Below, piece after piece: positions 1-10,581 of a DNA stretch of 64,000 bases. The position numbers were made by a program, and so were the translations under genes. Under the pieces are notes generated by a model. The model worked only from the letters and a program-made list of their open reading frames with translations, did no database searches and was not told where the DNA came from. Source of the DNA: Russula earlei (taxonomy: Eukaryota; Basidiomycota; Agaricomycetes; Russulales; Russulaceae); the NCBI GenBank assembly GCA_025769875.1, contig JAGFNK010000185.1, positions 1 to 64,000 on the forward strand. The letters are read 5' to 3'. Within the stretch, counting starts at the first letter, position 1; each line of letters begins with the position of its first letter.

Positions 1-74
1 GTATCAACACGGCGTTCTAACTATCCGGTCCATTCGGTCTGTTTCTCTGCCACGCGGTGGCTGCGTTTCCAACA
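1..74 (-). repeat. Copia 3' LTR, inner portion only
   Basis: This is a direct repeat of 4607-4680, differing at positions 26, 32, 36 and 40, all transitions. It ends TCCAACA at 74, the complement of the TGTTGGA that begins the element's LTR on the minus strand. The remainder of the LTR lies left of the window. Confidence 0.93.
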
Positions 75-88
75 CGCCCCCTCAGCCC
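75..88 (-). other. Copia polypurine tract
   Basis: On the minus strand this reads GGGCTGAGGGGGCG directly before the LTR start TGTTGG. It is the expected plus-strand primer position for reverse transcription. Confidence 0.7.
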
Positions 89-774
89 TAGTGGCGTATT
101 CCCATCTCCTGCATAAAATGCTCATGTTTCTCTTGACTCAGCCCCTTCATCAGCACATCCACAAGTTGTTCCCCAGTAGGGATGTAAGCAAGTTCGACTT
201 CACAGAGCTCGACTTTCTGGCGCAGGAAGTGGTGTCTCACTTCAATGTGTTTCGTGCGGTCATGGAACTCTGGGTTCTTCGCGATGGCAATGGCTGACTG
301 GTTGTCGATATGGAGAGTGGTGGGGAGATGTGTGTCTTCACCCAATTCGGTGAGTAGACATCTCAGCCAAATGGCCTCTTTAGAGGCATGTGCTCCTGCA
401 ATGTATTCTGCCTCGGTGCTCGACAATGCAACCGAGGCTTGTTTCTTTGAGCTCCAACTCACAGCCCCTCCTGCCAACATGAAGATGAAGCCCGATGTGG
501 ACTTGCGATCGTTCACGTTGCTGGCCCAGTCTGCATCCGCGTACCCGACTAGGGTTGGCTGAGTCCCGAGACCGCGTTGGAAGACTAGGCGTTTGTCGCT
601 TGTGCCTCGGATGTATCGGATGGCGCAGTCGAGTGCGCGTTGATGGTCATTTCCGGGGCACGCAGCGTGTCGTCCAAGGGCTGCAACAGTGAAGGCGAGA
701 TCAGGTCGGGTGCCTAGCATGAGGTACATGATGGCTCCGAGTGTGCGTTGGTAGGACTTGATGTCCACATCCGG
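88..774 (-). pseudogene. Copia pol, RNase H segment (frame-shifted from RT)
   Basis: About 226 residues match the C-terminal part of a Copia polyprotein: the end of the RT thumb/connection, then RNase H with the motifs YADADWA, KSTSGF, SSTEAEY and HIDNQSA, and a normal C-terminal end just inside the LTR. The frame differs from the upstream RT segment (701-1648), so a one-base change near 770-775 separates RT from RNase H. There is no start codon of its own; the segment is part of one polyprotein. The catalytic Asp/Glu positions look retained (ADADWA, TEAEY, DNQSA). Confidence 0.92.
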
Positions 775-1648
775 TGTCCACTTTCAGGAGGTGTTCATTT
801 GCTAGCATGGGGGTGCTGATCGGTCGAACATCCGACTTCCCTAGGCGTTGAAGAACTTCTTCAACGTATTTCTCCTGAGAGAGTGCTATCCAGCCCTCTT
901 CCCGGTTTCGCGTGACGTGTACACTGAGTATCCAGGTTATCTCCCCTAGGTCCATCATCTGATACTTCTGTTTTAGTTTGTTTTTGTCAATGTTGATGGA
1001 ATCTAGGTCATCAGAGACCATGGTGATATCATCAACGTAGAGCGCAATTATGGACAGGCGCTCGTGGTTATGATGGATGAAGACGGCGTGGTCAGCATCA
1101 GTGTGGGTGTAGCCCATGTCACCTAGTGAGTCTTTGATGTTCTCATACCAGACTCTCCCCCCTTGCTTAGTCCCATAGACGGCTTTGAGTAGTTTCAGTA
1201 CCATGCTGTTTGGAATGTCAAAGCCGGGAGGTGCGTCCATGTAGATTTCATCTTTCAGCTCTCCATTCAAGTATGCTGACTTGACATCCATCTGATGGAC
1301 CTCTAGGTTGTGTGCAGCGGCTAGGGCGAGGATCGCATGTAGGGACACAAGTTTCACGACGGGCGCAAAGGTTTTGTCGAAGTCAATACCTTCGATCTGG
1401 GTGAATCCCTGCGCGACAAGGCAAGCTTTATATTTGATTATTGTTCCGTCCGGTCCCCACTTTATTTTGAAGACCCATTTGCTGCCAACTACCTTTCGGT
1501 TTTGTGGCCATGGGACAATTTCGAACACATCCATGGACTCGAACGCGCGATGCTCATCGTCGCAAGCCATTTCCCATTCTGCTGCATCGGGGCGGGACAT
1601 GGCTTCTGCGTACGTTTTTGGGTCAGTGGTCACATCAATGTGTGCCAC
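701..1648 (-). pseudogene. Copia pol, reverse transcriptase segment
   Basis: This encodes Copia-type RT. Visible motifs are the start of the RT domain (KVVGSKWVFK), QMDVKSAYLNGELKDEIYM, PPGF, KAVYGTKQ (usually YGLKQ) and the catalytic box LYVDDI. It is in the same frame as the upstream integrase segment, separated only by one TGA (1655-1657), and runs into a frameshift near 770. It would act in the cytoplasmic virus-like particle if it were part of an intact polyprotein. The breaks make this copy non-autonomous unless UGA is read through. Confidence 0.93.
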
Positions 1649-1654
1649 GTTTCC

Positions 1655-3358
1655 TCATTCGGTACATTTCTTACATTGCGTGTACGATGTGGTGGAATAC
1701 CGGGGGTTGTCATCACGAGTTGGTGCACGTATGGTACACCTCGGTCGTCCGGAAGTGGGCTGGACAGGTACGTTGTCCACTTTGTATGGTGTAGGTTGTA
1801 CTGCTTGTATTGATGGCTGGGCAGGTGGAGTGGTGTCAACCGCGCATTGCGGTTCAGCACGTGGTGGCAGTTCCACCTCTACCGTCAGTTGTGGGCCTTC
1901 CGCCCCCTCAATCTCATTTTCCACCCCATCTGCCTGTTCATTTTCGCTGTCTGAGTCAGATTCGAGGACTGTCCACTCAACGTGCGGAATTGCTGGGCCC
2001 CCTTCATCGAATACGCCGTCGCGCAATTCAAGGATGCGGTGAGTGGGCCGGTGGATAAGTTTGTAGGCTTTCCTCTGGGGAGCATATCCCAGGAGTGTGC
2101 ACACCAGTGACCTCGCATCTAACTTGGTGCGTTTATCCTCCGGGATGTGGACGAACGCACGTGCGCCAAAGACGCGAAGCCGTGAGAGGTTGGGTTTGTT
2201 CCCACTCCAGGCTTCCTTGGGTGTCATGTCATCGAGTGCACGTGTGGGGGTGACATTGTGGATATGCGCTGTGTATTCAAGGGCATGGAGCCAGAAGGAC
2301 TCGGGCAGCGAGGCGTCCGTGAGCATTGCCCAGACTTTGTCCAAGAGCGTCCGGTTCATACGTTCCGCGACCCCGTTATGCTGAGATGTGTCTGGGGTGG
2401 TGAGTTCCAGCCTAATTCCTTTCTCTGTGAGGAACTTCTGAGACTCTTTCCCAGTGTATTTGCCCCCTCCGTCAGAGCGGAGGACTTTCAGTCGCTGACC
2501 GGTTTCGACTTCAGCACGTGCCGTGAACGCTTTGAGGTGCTCAAGTGTGTCGGATTTGAATTTAAGTCCACCAACAAACACTTTCCTCGACTTGTCATCC
2601 ACAAAGGTGACAAAGTACTCATGACCCTGGGGTGTTCTAGTGGGCATCTTCCCACAGATGTCGGAGAAGACGCGGCCTAACACGACATCAGCGCGCGTTT
2701 CCGTCGCCTTCAAGATTTCGAGGCGCGTTTGCTTTCCCTTCAAGCAAGGCTCACAAATACTGGTGATGAGTTGCTTTCTGGTAATCTCCATCCCTTTCAC
2801 CATCCCTTTCTTCAGCATCCGGGTTATGGTGTCGGTATTCAAGTGGCCAAGACGCCGGTGCCAAACATGTAGGGAGGCCTTGGATGTTTTGAGGCGCGCA
2901 GTGAGGGTGACTGCATATGGCTTGTCGCCTTCCATGGGGAAGTGGTCCAGCGTCGCGATGCGCATGGACAGGGACTTGGGGGAGGATATGGCCATGACGT
3001 ATAGTGTACCGTGTAGGGACCCTTCACATATTAGCTGGTTCTGTTCATATATGCCACATGTCTGACTCTGGAATCGCACTTCTGCACCGCGTCGAGCCAG
3101 ATGGGAAACTGACAAGAGATTTCCATGTAAGTCTGGGACATGCAGGACGTCGCGGAACATAATGTTGCTCCACGTGCCATTTGCGTGCATTCGGACTTGT
3201 ACTTGGCCGACTCCAATCGCAGGAATAGAACTATTATCTCCAAGCATGACTTGAGTTGGGTTTGGGAGAGTGGTATATTGGTTGAACCATTCACGGTGAG
3301 AGGTCATTATGCGAGATGCCCCAGAGTCGATGAGCCAACTGTTAGCGAGGTTGGCTGT
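1655..3358 (-). pseudogene. Copia pol, protease and integrase segment
   Basis: Directly after the gag TGA the same frame continues into the aspartic protease motif LIDSGAS (upstream of the first ATG), then GAG-pre-integrase (WHRRLGHLN, CEPCLKGKQ: the HHCC zinc finger). The integrase catalytic core follows, with D in FSDICG, D in LRSDGGG and E in GVAERMNRT. The acidic, low-complexity linker to RT is typical of Copia. The segment ends at an in-frame TGA at 1655-1657. All catalytic residues expected of the family are present, so decay is limited to the stop codons and the downstream frameshift. Confidence 0.94.
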
Positions 3359-4372
3359 TCAAAGTTCATCCTGGGTCTTTAACGCGTGGGCGGTGGTCAG
3401 GTCAGGATCGTCCCCAACTGCATGGTATAATCTAATAACATAGTCGGGATCTGGGACGTTGGCAATCGCGGCGCTGGTAAGTGTCAGCGATGTGGACATC
3501 GGTGATCCCGGCACGCTAGCATCAGTGGCTGCGACTTTTGCCTTCTCAGTGGGTTTCCCGTGGAGTTTCCAGCACTCCGTTACTTTGTGTCCCTTGTGCT
3601 TGCAGTGGGTGCACTTTTTGTTATTTTTCTCGCTTTGGTTGTTTTTATTTTTCTCCTTTTTACCTGCCTTGGCAAAGTAGGCCACTGCAGTGGTACCAGT
3701 CACGTGGATCCGGCGTTGTTCATTCGCCAGGATTTGGCCAATGACATAGTCAGTACTGAGCTTGTCGGAGGGCATGGAATACAGTATGGTTTTATGAGTT
3801 TCCAACGTTTCCGGGAGTGCAATGATGATCATCCATGCGAGAAGTTTTTTGGGTATCGGGTATCCGAGTGTTTTGAGCGTGCGTGCGAGCTGCATTTTGT
3901 GCTTGAGCTGGGGAGCCATTGCTTCGGTGTCTGAGAGGGTGGTCAGATATAGGTCTGACAATAAGTGGGTGACTTGTTGGTCGCCTTGCCCTTCAAATCG
4001 AATTGAAAGCTTTTTCCAGCACTCTGTGGAACCTTTTACGCCAAGTATTGTTTTGAGAGCATGCCCTCGTACGGACATAAAGATTTGGGCGCGCGCTTCG
4101 CGGTCCCTTGCCGTCCAGTTGGCAGTGGCATTGGGGTCGACGTTTGCGTCCGGTTTCTTTTCAGTTCCGTTTACGATGTTTAACAGATCTGTTGCTTCGA
4201 ATATTGCCTCCATTACTCCCTTCCAGTCAGCATATTCATCTGCACCGTCTTGGAGGATCGGCACATCATGATGTTGGAGTTTGGTTCTGCCCATTTTTCC
4301 CACAGCTCCACCTGTGGGAGAGCTCTTTCCTTTCGAGGATGAAGGTGCTGGGGATGATGCTGAGGAACTCAT
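3359..4372 (-). pseudogene. Copia gag (nucleocapsid) with CCHC zinc knuckle
   Basis: A 337-residue Gag with a Ser/Pro-rich start, a helical UBN2-like capsid region in the middle, a Lys-rich stretch and one zinc knuckle at about residues 254-267 (CTHCKHKGHKVTEC, CX2CX4HX4C). The ATG at 4370-4372 follows the LTR by about 70 bases. The ORF ends at a TGA that is in frame with protease/integrase, so gag and pol form one reading frame split by a single UGA. This could be leaky termination or a CGA-to-TGA mutation. Confidence 0.92.
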
Positions 4373-4444
4373 GTTATGTAGTTATGAAATGTTGGCTGTT
4401 TATGGAAGTGATTTAGCTTTCAGAGACAGACAGGTCTCATAATC

Positions 4445-4680
4445 TGTTGGACAAAGGCTCAGTCTTGTATATGAAAGACTAATATTAGGTTGGTAAGCTA
4501 ACTTGTTGGACAAAGGCTATGTACATAATGAGTATATGTAAATGGTAAAGGAATGTGCTACTGACCTCAGTCTTGTATATGAAAGACTGAGGAAAAAGGA
4601 ACGGTGGTATCAACACGGCGTTCTAACTATCTGGTCCGTTCAGTCCGTTTCTCTGCCACGCGGTGGCTGCGTTTCCAACA
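4445..4680 (-). repeat. Copia 5' LTR
   Basis: Bounded by TGTTGGA (4445) and TCCAACA (4674-4680), the short inverted termini expected of an LTR. A second TGTTGGACAAAGGCT occurs at 4504, so the inner edge could be there instead. I prefer 4445 because the next bases on the minus strand, GATTATGAGACC, resemble a half-tRNA-Met primer site as in Copia. Inside is a perfect 10-bp stem (4565-4574 with 4583-4592, 8-nt loop), and about 23 bp of it recur at 4458. Confidence 0.8.
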
Positions 4681-4888
4681 ATTAGGACTGGTCCTACTCA
4701 GTTCAGTTGCAGTTCTTCCATTTTCAGCATCAGTTGGGACTGGTTGTGGTCCTGGTTGCCTCATTGGAGGTCAAAAAACCAGACCTAACCAGACCAAAAA
4801 ACACTAGGTGAAAATTTGCAATACCTGTCAAACTTTCAACAACTTTCTGAACTTGTCTGGCTTGCTAATTATGAACTGAAATGAGACT
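4681..4888. other. Spacer between Copia and Gypsy elements
   Basis: About 200 bp of non-coding host or repeat sequence with short GGACTGG/CCAGACC-type repeats. No gene or regulatory element is recognisable. It precedes the TGTGG target site of the Gypsy insertion. Confidence 0.6.
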
Positions 4889-4893
4889 TGTGG

Positions 4894-5481
4894 TGTTGTG
4901 ATCTACCCCTGTCTCGGTTTGTCTCTAAGTTACTCTCTATTGTTCTTTACTTTCACCCTCTTCCCCTTGGTTACCATTTCATCCCTTGATGCTGATGGTC
5001 CTTATTGTTTCATCTTTGTGTTTCATCTATTGTTGAGCTCCTTTTGCTATTGGATTAGTATTATCTATTGTTCCGCATTTGGTACTGTACAGCCTCACTA
5101 GATACAGTATTTAAGCACCTGTAGAAGCTGGGGAATACCCCAAGCTTAGCTTTGTCCCATTTCCTGTCGCATCCCTTGCCCTGTATAGTCTCTCAATCAC
5201 AACTTGCTTGTGCTGGCCTACACTCTGCTCGACCTAAGCACACCTCAAGGAACCCTTGTGTTCCTCTTCCCCCTCTGCCTCTCTCTCATTGTCCTCCTCT
5301 TCTGTGAAACCAGAAGATCGACTCTGTCTGTGGGCTGAGTCATTGTCTGACTAAGCCTTGAGATGCTAAACCTTTGATCCGGTCTCTTTGAGCCGGCCCC
5401 ACTGAACCCTTGAACCAAGTCACAGGGACTTGGCCCCACTGAACCCTGAGCTAACACTCTTACAGCCGCGATGTTGTAACA
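4894..5481 (+). repeat. Gypsy 5' LTR (588 bp)
   Basis: Starts TGTTGTGATC and ends TTGTAACA; about 98% identical to 11993-12579. Differences cluster in the first about 30 and last about 30 bases and are all transitions, plus one base in the TATTATCT/TATATCT stretch. TACAGTATTTAAGCACC, in the middle, is a plausible TATA-like promoter region. Confidence 0.97.
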
Positions 5482-6926
5482 CAAGCTTACTCCATTCTGG
5501 AGATCAACCTTGAACTACCACCAAACTGCTGGATCCGTATCCAACCTAGATCCTCACCAGACCTCCCCCAACACATCATTGGAACCACCACTTGGGACAC
5601 CTTCCACACCTTCCTCTGCTACATTACCACTGAAAACAACAAAGAACTACCTGTCGAATTCATCAACAACCGCTGGTTTGAGCTACAACTCAGAAGAGGA
5701 CAGCTCTACACTCATCAGGACCTAGAACTTATCAGAAACAGCCTTGGACTAGGCTACTGGAGGGAAGATGACCCTCTTTACAAACCTCCATCAGAATCAG
5801 AAGCCTCTTCTACAGAAGGCAACCCCCTCAAACCAGGGAACACCACTGAGCCTCAGACTCTACCTGAAACCCAGGAACCCACCGAACCACTAGAACCCTG
5901 AACACCCTCAGAATCCCCAGAACCCACTATGGTGGCACAAGTCCCACAAGCTGCTCCAGCCCCCCAAGTTGCCACACAACCAATCATGGCACCACAGGCT
6001 GCCCAAGGGATTAACAGAACCCTTAGCGGCAAAGAACCCACAGTCTTCACAGGGGAAAGAAACAAAACTAAAAGATTCATCATGGAGTTCAACCTTTACT
6101 GGGGACTCAATGGTGACAAGGCAGTCATGAGGGACCCCTCAAAAAGGGTCATCTTAGCCCTCTCTTACATTAAAGGGGAAAAGGTTGAAGACTGGGTAAT
6201 TTGCAAGTAATGACCCTTAGAGAAAAAATAACTAGGGCCCAGAATCCCATTAACCAAAATGATGAAGTCTTGTGGACCGATTTCGTTGCTGATTTCACGT
6301 TCAAATTCACCAACACAGCAGAAAAGGAAGATGCCCAGGCGGCTCTTGTCAAACTCGAAATGAAGGATTCCCTCGACGACTACATGTCCACCTTTGAACA
6401 ACTTCTTACCAAAATGGGATGGCCAGAGACAGACATAATCGCCATTGAAAGCTTCAAAAATGGGCTCAAAAGTGGACTCTACCATGCAATCCTGAGCAGG
6501 GACACCTGGCCTACCACTCTCCAGGAATGGAAGGAGGAAGCCAGGAGACAACACCAACAATTTGTCACTATCAGAGAAAAACTCAAAGGAAAGAAGACTA
6601 CACACTCCCCCTCAGAACACAAGTCCCATCACCCTGACCGAATGCAGGTGGACGCCACCAAATCCAACTTCAAGAAGCTCACTGAGGAAGAAAGGAAACA
6701 ATTGGCAAAAGAAGGGCATTGCTTCCATTGTAGGGAGAAAGGCCACCTCAGCCAGGAATGTCCCAAAAATACGGACCCCATTACTTCAAAGGCCCGCACT
6801 ACTGAACCAACCCCGGAACCACCCAAGGAGGAAGAAGCCTCCACCATGGTGGCCCGCATGAAAGCATTGCCAGTGGAGGATAGAGCCAAACTCTGGGACC
6901 TCATCCTCAAAGAGGATTTTCTCTAG
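5482..6926 (+). pseudogene. Gypsy gag, broken by a TGA and a frameshift
   Basis: An open frame runs from the LTR edge through 5898 without any ATG (a CTG lies at 5497), meets a TGA at 5899-5901, and continues through an ATG at 5929 to a TAA near 6198. A change of frame near 6190 leads into 6201-6926. The downstream part is a retrotransposon gag domain (DWV at the join, then EDAQAALVKLEMKDSLDDY) followed by the knuckle CFHCREKGHLSQEC (CX2CX4HX4C). Gag ends with TAG at 6924-6926, and the protease frame overlaps in the -1 register, as is common for gag-pol expression. The first 140 codons have no family I recognise. Confidence 0.85.
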
Positions 6927-7546
6927 GCCAAGGTACAACAGTCGGTACTGAGGCCCACATAGATACCATTGTTCAACATAAAGAAAACTCAATGAAAGTT
7001 CCTTTTATGATTACAACAAATGGAAAGACTGGCCAAGCGCTCCTAGACAGTGGAGCAACGGAAAACTTTATCAGCCAAGGAATCATGGGAAAACTACAAA
7101 TCCCACTTTGAACCCTCAAAACCCCCAGACCCATCATCAACGTAGACGGCACCAGTAGCCAGGGTGGAGCGCTAACTCACTATGCCCACATAGCCATGCA
7201 ACATGGACCCACCACACGACTCCTCACCTTTTACAAATTTAGGAGAAGATAGGATGATCCTAGGATACCCCTTCCTAAAAGCACTAAACCCCCTCGTTAA
7301 CTGGAGCACTGGCCACCTTAGAAACCACCTAGGGGTCCTTCTCACCCCTGTATCACCAATGAACCCACCAAAGATCTGAGTCGCCCAAATAAGATCAACC
7401 ATCATTCCCCCTGAATATTCACAGCATCAGAAAGTCTTCTCAGAAGAAGCAGCCAAGCAACTCCCGCCCAGTCAAGGAGAACTTGACTTCAGAATTGCCC
7501 TGAAACCTGATGCCCCCAAGTTCCTTGATTGTCAAACTTACCCCCC
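6927..7546 (+). pseudogene. Gypsy protease and linker region
   Basis: The retroviral-type aspartic protease motif ALLDSGATENF lies at about 7040-7075. The reading frame then meets a TGA at 7109-7111, shifts near 7232, continues through PFLKALNPLVNWSTG to a TGA at 7377-7379, and reaches a C6 run at 7541-7546 where the register changes again into RT. The catalytic Asp-Ser-Gly is intact. Confidence 0.85.
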
Positions 7547-8919
7547 TCTCCCAGAACGAAAAACAAGAACTATCAAGACAAATACAGGAAGATCTAGCCA
7601 AAGGTTTCATCAAAGATGGTGTCTCAGATTTCGTGTCTCCTGTCTTCTTTGTCCAGAAGAAGGATGGCACCGCCCCACGGATGGTAGTCGATTACCAAAA
7701 ACTCAATAACGCCACAGTCCATGACTATCACGCTTTACCAAACATGGAAGAACAGTTGCACCAGTTAAGGGGCAAAACCACCTTTAGCAAATTTGACGTC
7801 AGAGCTGGCTACAACAACATCCTGATCCACCCAGAAGATCGGCACAAAGGCACCTTCAAAACTCAATTCGGTACCTTCGTCCCCATGGTAATGGGCTTTG
7901 GCTTCACCAACACCCCAGCAGCCTTCCAACAAGCAATGAACCACACCCTCCAACCCTGGCTCCTAAAGTATCCAGAGAACACCTACAACTATCTAGATGA
8001 CATGGCAATAGCCACAGGGTTGGGAGAAGAGCACCTTCACTGGCAAATTACACACAAGTTCCTCGACCTACTCAAAAGGGACTCCTATTTTTTAAAGGCA
8101 TCAAAATGCACCTTTGAACAACACGAAATTGACTTCTTGGGTTTTCGAATCAACCAAGGGACCCTCAAGATCAACCCAGTTAAAATGGACGGTCTTAAAG
8201 ATTGGCCTAGACGCCCAAATAACCTGAAACAGGTACAACAAATCATGGGGGCCCTCAACTACCAACAGCCATTCATCCAAGATTTCGCAAAAATCGCTCA
8301 CCCCATCTTTTCCACCATCAAGAAAGGAACCCCCTTTTATTGGACCCCAGAAGCAACCACTGCCCTGAAGACCTTAATATCCACAGTTTGTGACAACCCA
8401 GAACTTTACACGGCCAACCCAGAACTCCCATATGAATTGGAAACTGATGCCTCGCAGTTTGCCACCAGAGCAATCTTGTTCCAAAAGGACCCAAGAGGAA
8501 AAAGGAAAATGATCGGAAACATGTCACGCACATTTAATGAAGCAGAAAGGAATTATCCGGTCTGGGATAGAGAGTTCCTGGCTCTGATCCTCACACTCCA
8601 ACATTGGCGATACCTACTAGTCGGGACTAAACATCCCATCAAAATTTTCACAGACCATGCCAACCTAGCCCACTATTGACTTCCTCACAAAATCAACCGA
8701 AGAATTGCAGGATATATCTCCACGCTTGCAGATTACCACTTCGAAATCCACCACAAACCAGGGGTCTCTAACCAGGCAGATGCCCTCTCACGACGTCCAG
8801 ACCACAACGATAGGTCAGAAGACAACCAAAACATCACGGCACTCCCTGATAAACTTTTTATTCACACACTTCACACGGAAGATCTCTACACCCAAGTCTT
8901 AACTGAGCAGAAAAACTGA
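7510..8919 (+). pseudogene. Gypsy reverse transcriptase and RNase H
   Basis: A long open segment (7510-8679) carries RT: FVQKKDGTAPRMVVDYQKLN, FSKFDVRAGYNNI, GTFVPMVMGFGFTNTPAAFQ and the catalytic YLDD at about 7990. RNase H follows (ETDASQFA, FNEAERNYPVWDREFLAL). A TGA at 8677-8679 sits where Gypsy elements usually have Tyr-Arg before the KINRR motif, and the frame continues through DALSRRPD to another TGA at 8917-8919. Active-site residues are retained. It looks like a recently active enzyme domain interrupted by stop codons. Confidence 0.93.
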
Positions 8920-10581
8920 AAATTGGATCTTCTCATGTGGAAGGTCAAATATGACCTCCAAGAAGAAGAAGGCATGTTATTCAAAGATGAGAAGTTGGTG
9001 GTACCATACCAGGAACCCCTCTTACAAAAGATTTTGCATAACTACCATGATAGCATCCTTGGGGGACATTCAGGGAATGCCTGAACCTTATATTCAATCC
9101 AAGAGTCCTTCTGGTGGCCAAAAATGGCCTACTTTATCCGGGATTACATTCAAGGCTGCGCCACCTGTCAGGCCAACAAATCCTCCACACACCCAACTCG
9201 TCCCCCAATTTACCCCATTCCCCCAGAATTTCAGAAACCCTTCCAGACTGTGGCCATTGACTGGATTGTTGACCCCCCACCATCAGAAGAAAACAATGCC
9301 ATCATGACCATTACTGACCATGACTCCACTAAGGTGGCTATATTCATACCTTGCCGTAAAGACATGGGGACCCTGCAAATGACTAAACTATTCTTACGAT
9401 ACACATTCCCCTGGACCGGAATCCCCTCTACAATTATCTCCGATCATGACTCCCGCTTTACCTCCAACCTGTTCCAAGAAGTTTCCCAAATCCTTGGGAT
9501 TAATCAGAACTTGAGTACTGCCTACCACCCCCAAACTGATGGACAATCAGAAAGAACCAATCAAACATTGGAAATGTACCTACACATCTACACTGGGGAG
9601 AAACAAGAAGAGTGGGCACACTGGCTCCCCATAGCCCAATACCATTTTAACACTCACAAATCTACCACCACCAAGAAAACCCCATATGAACTCCTAATAG
9701 GCTTTAACCCACAAGGACTTGGTACCCAACTCAAATCCAAATTTCCCAGAATCCAAGAGCAGCTTCAAGCATTAAAAGACATGAGGGAGTCGGCACAGGA
9801 AGCAATGAGGAAGGCACAAGACAACTGGGTCAAAGAAACCAAGTTCAAGGGTTTCGAAGAAGGACAGAAGGTCTGGTTGGAGGGTACTAACTGAAAAACT
9901 CCCCATCAGTTTCATAAGTTCCGCCCCAAACGGTTCAGCCCTATTACCATCACCAAAAGAATCTCCCATGTTGCCTATCAACTTCAACTTCCCCCCCAAT
10001 GGAGTATCCACAACATATTTCACGCCTCCCTCTTATCCCCAGTCACAGAGACAGCCAAACATGGACCGAACTTCCCTGAACCGCCACCTGATCTTCTCTT
10101 GGGAGAATATGAAGTTGAAAAAATCACCGCTCAACGCACCCACAAGGGGTGTCTCCAATACAGGGTCCGATGGAAAGGATACTCCATGGCAGAAGACACA
10201 TGGGAGCCCCTCTTGAACCTTAAAAATGCTCAAGATGCCATCACCATGTTTCATCTACAACAACCCACCAAACTCCGCACTATGTCTACCACTAACTCTG
10301 ACCCCACAGAATCCCACCACTCAGACAAAAATCTAGACAGTCTGGAACACCAATTTCAAAGACTTACGATACAACAACGTACTTTACTCCCCCAAATCAA
10401 CTCACATAACCCCCCTTCCTACTCAGTTAATGATCCCACTATCCCCAACCATGGACACACCATTTTTAACATAGCCACCAGGGAACAACTCTTTTCTGGA
10501 ATTCTTTCCCCTGGCGACTTCCGCAGATTTCAGTTACTTATGATGGACCCCCGTTTCTCCAAGTTTCATTTATCTATATGA
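8920..10581 (+). pseudogene. Gypsy integrase with C-terminal chromodomain
   Basis: HHCC zinc finger (HNYHDSILGGH, then CATCQ) with a TGA at 9082-9084 inside; catalytic core with D in VAIDWIV, D in IISDHDSRF and E in TDGQSERTNQ. A TGA at 9892-9894 precedes the GPF-like region. The chromodomain follows at about 10100-10260 (GEYEVEKI, YRVRWKGY, DTWEPL), with the aromatic positions expected for histone-tail binding. This defines the element as a chromovirus, whose chromodomain would direct integration to marked chromatin. The frame runs on to a TGA at 10579-10581. Confidence 0.93.

Larger units (their letters stand above)
1..4680 (-). mobile_element. Ty1/Copia LTR retrotransposon, left end truncated by window, degenerate
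   Basis: The element reads on the minus strand. From right to left it has an LTR, gag with a CCHC knuckle, protease, integrase, reverse transcriptase, RNase H, a polypurine tract and the start of the second LTR. The order PR-INT-RT-RH is diagnostic of Copia. The visible 74 bp of the left LTR matches 4607-4680 with four differences, all transitions. The copy is not intact: gag and pol are separated by an in-frame TGA, pol is cut again by a TGA near 1655, and the frame shifts near 770 between RT and RNase H. The target-site duplication cannot be checked because the left LTR begins outside the window. Confidence 0.95.
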
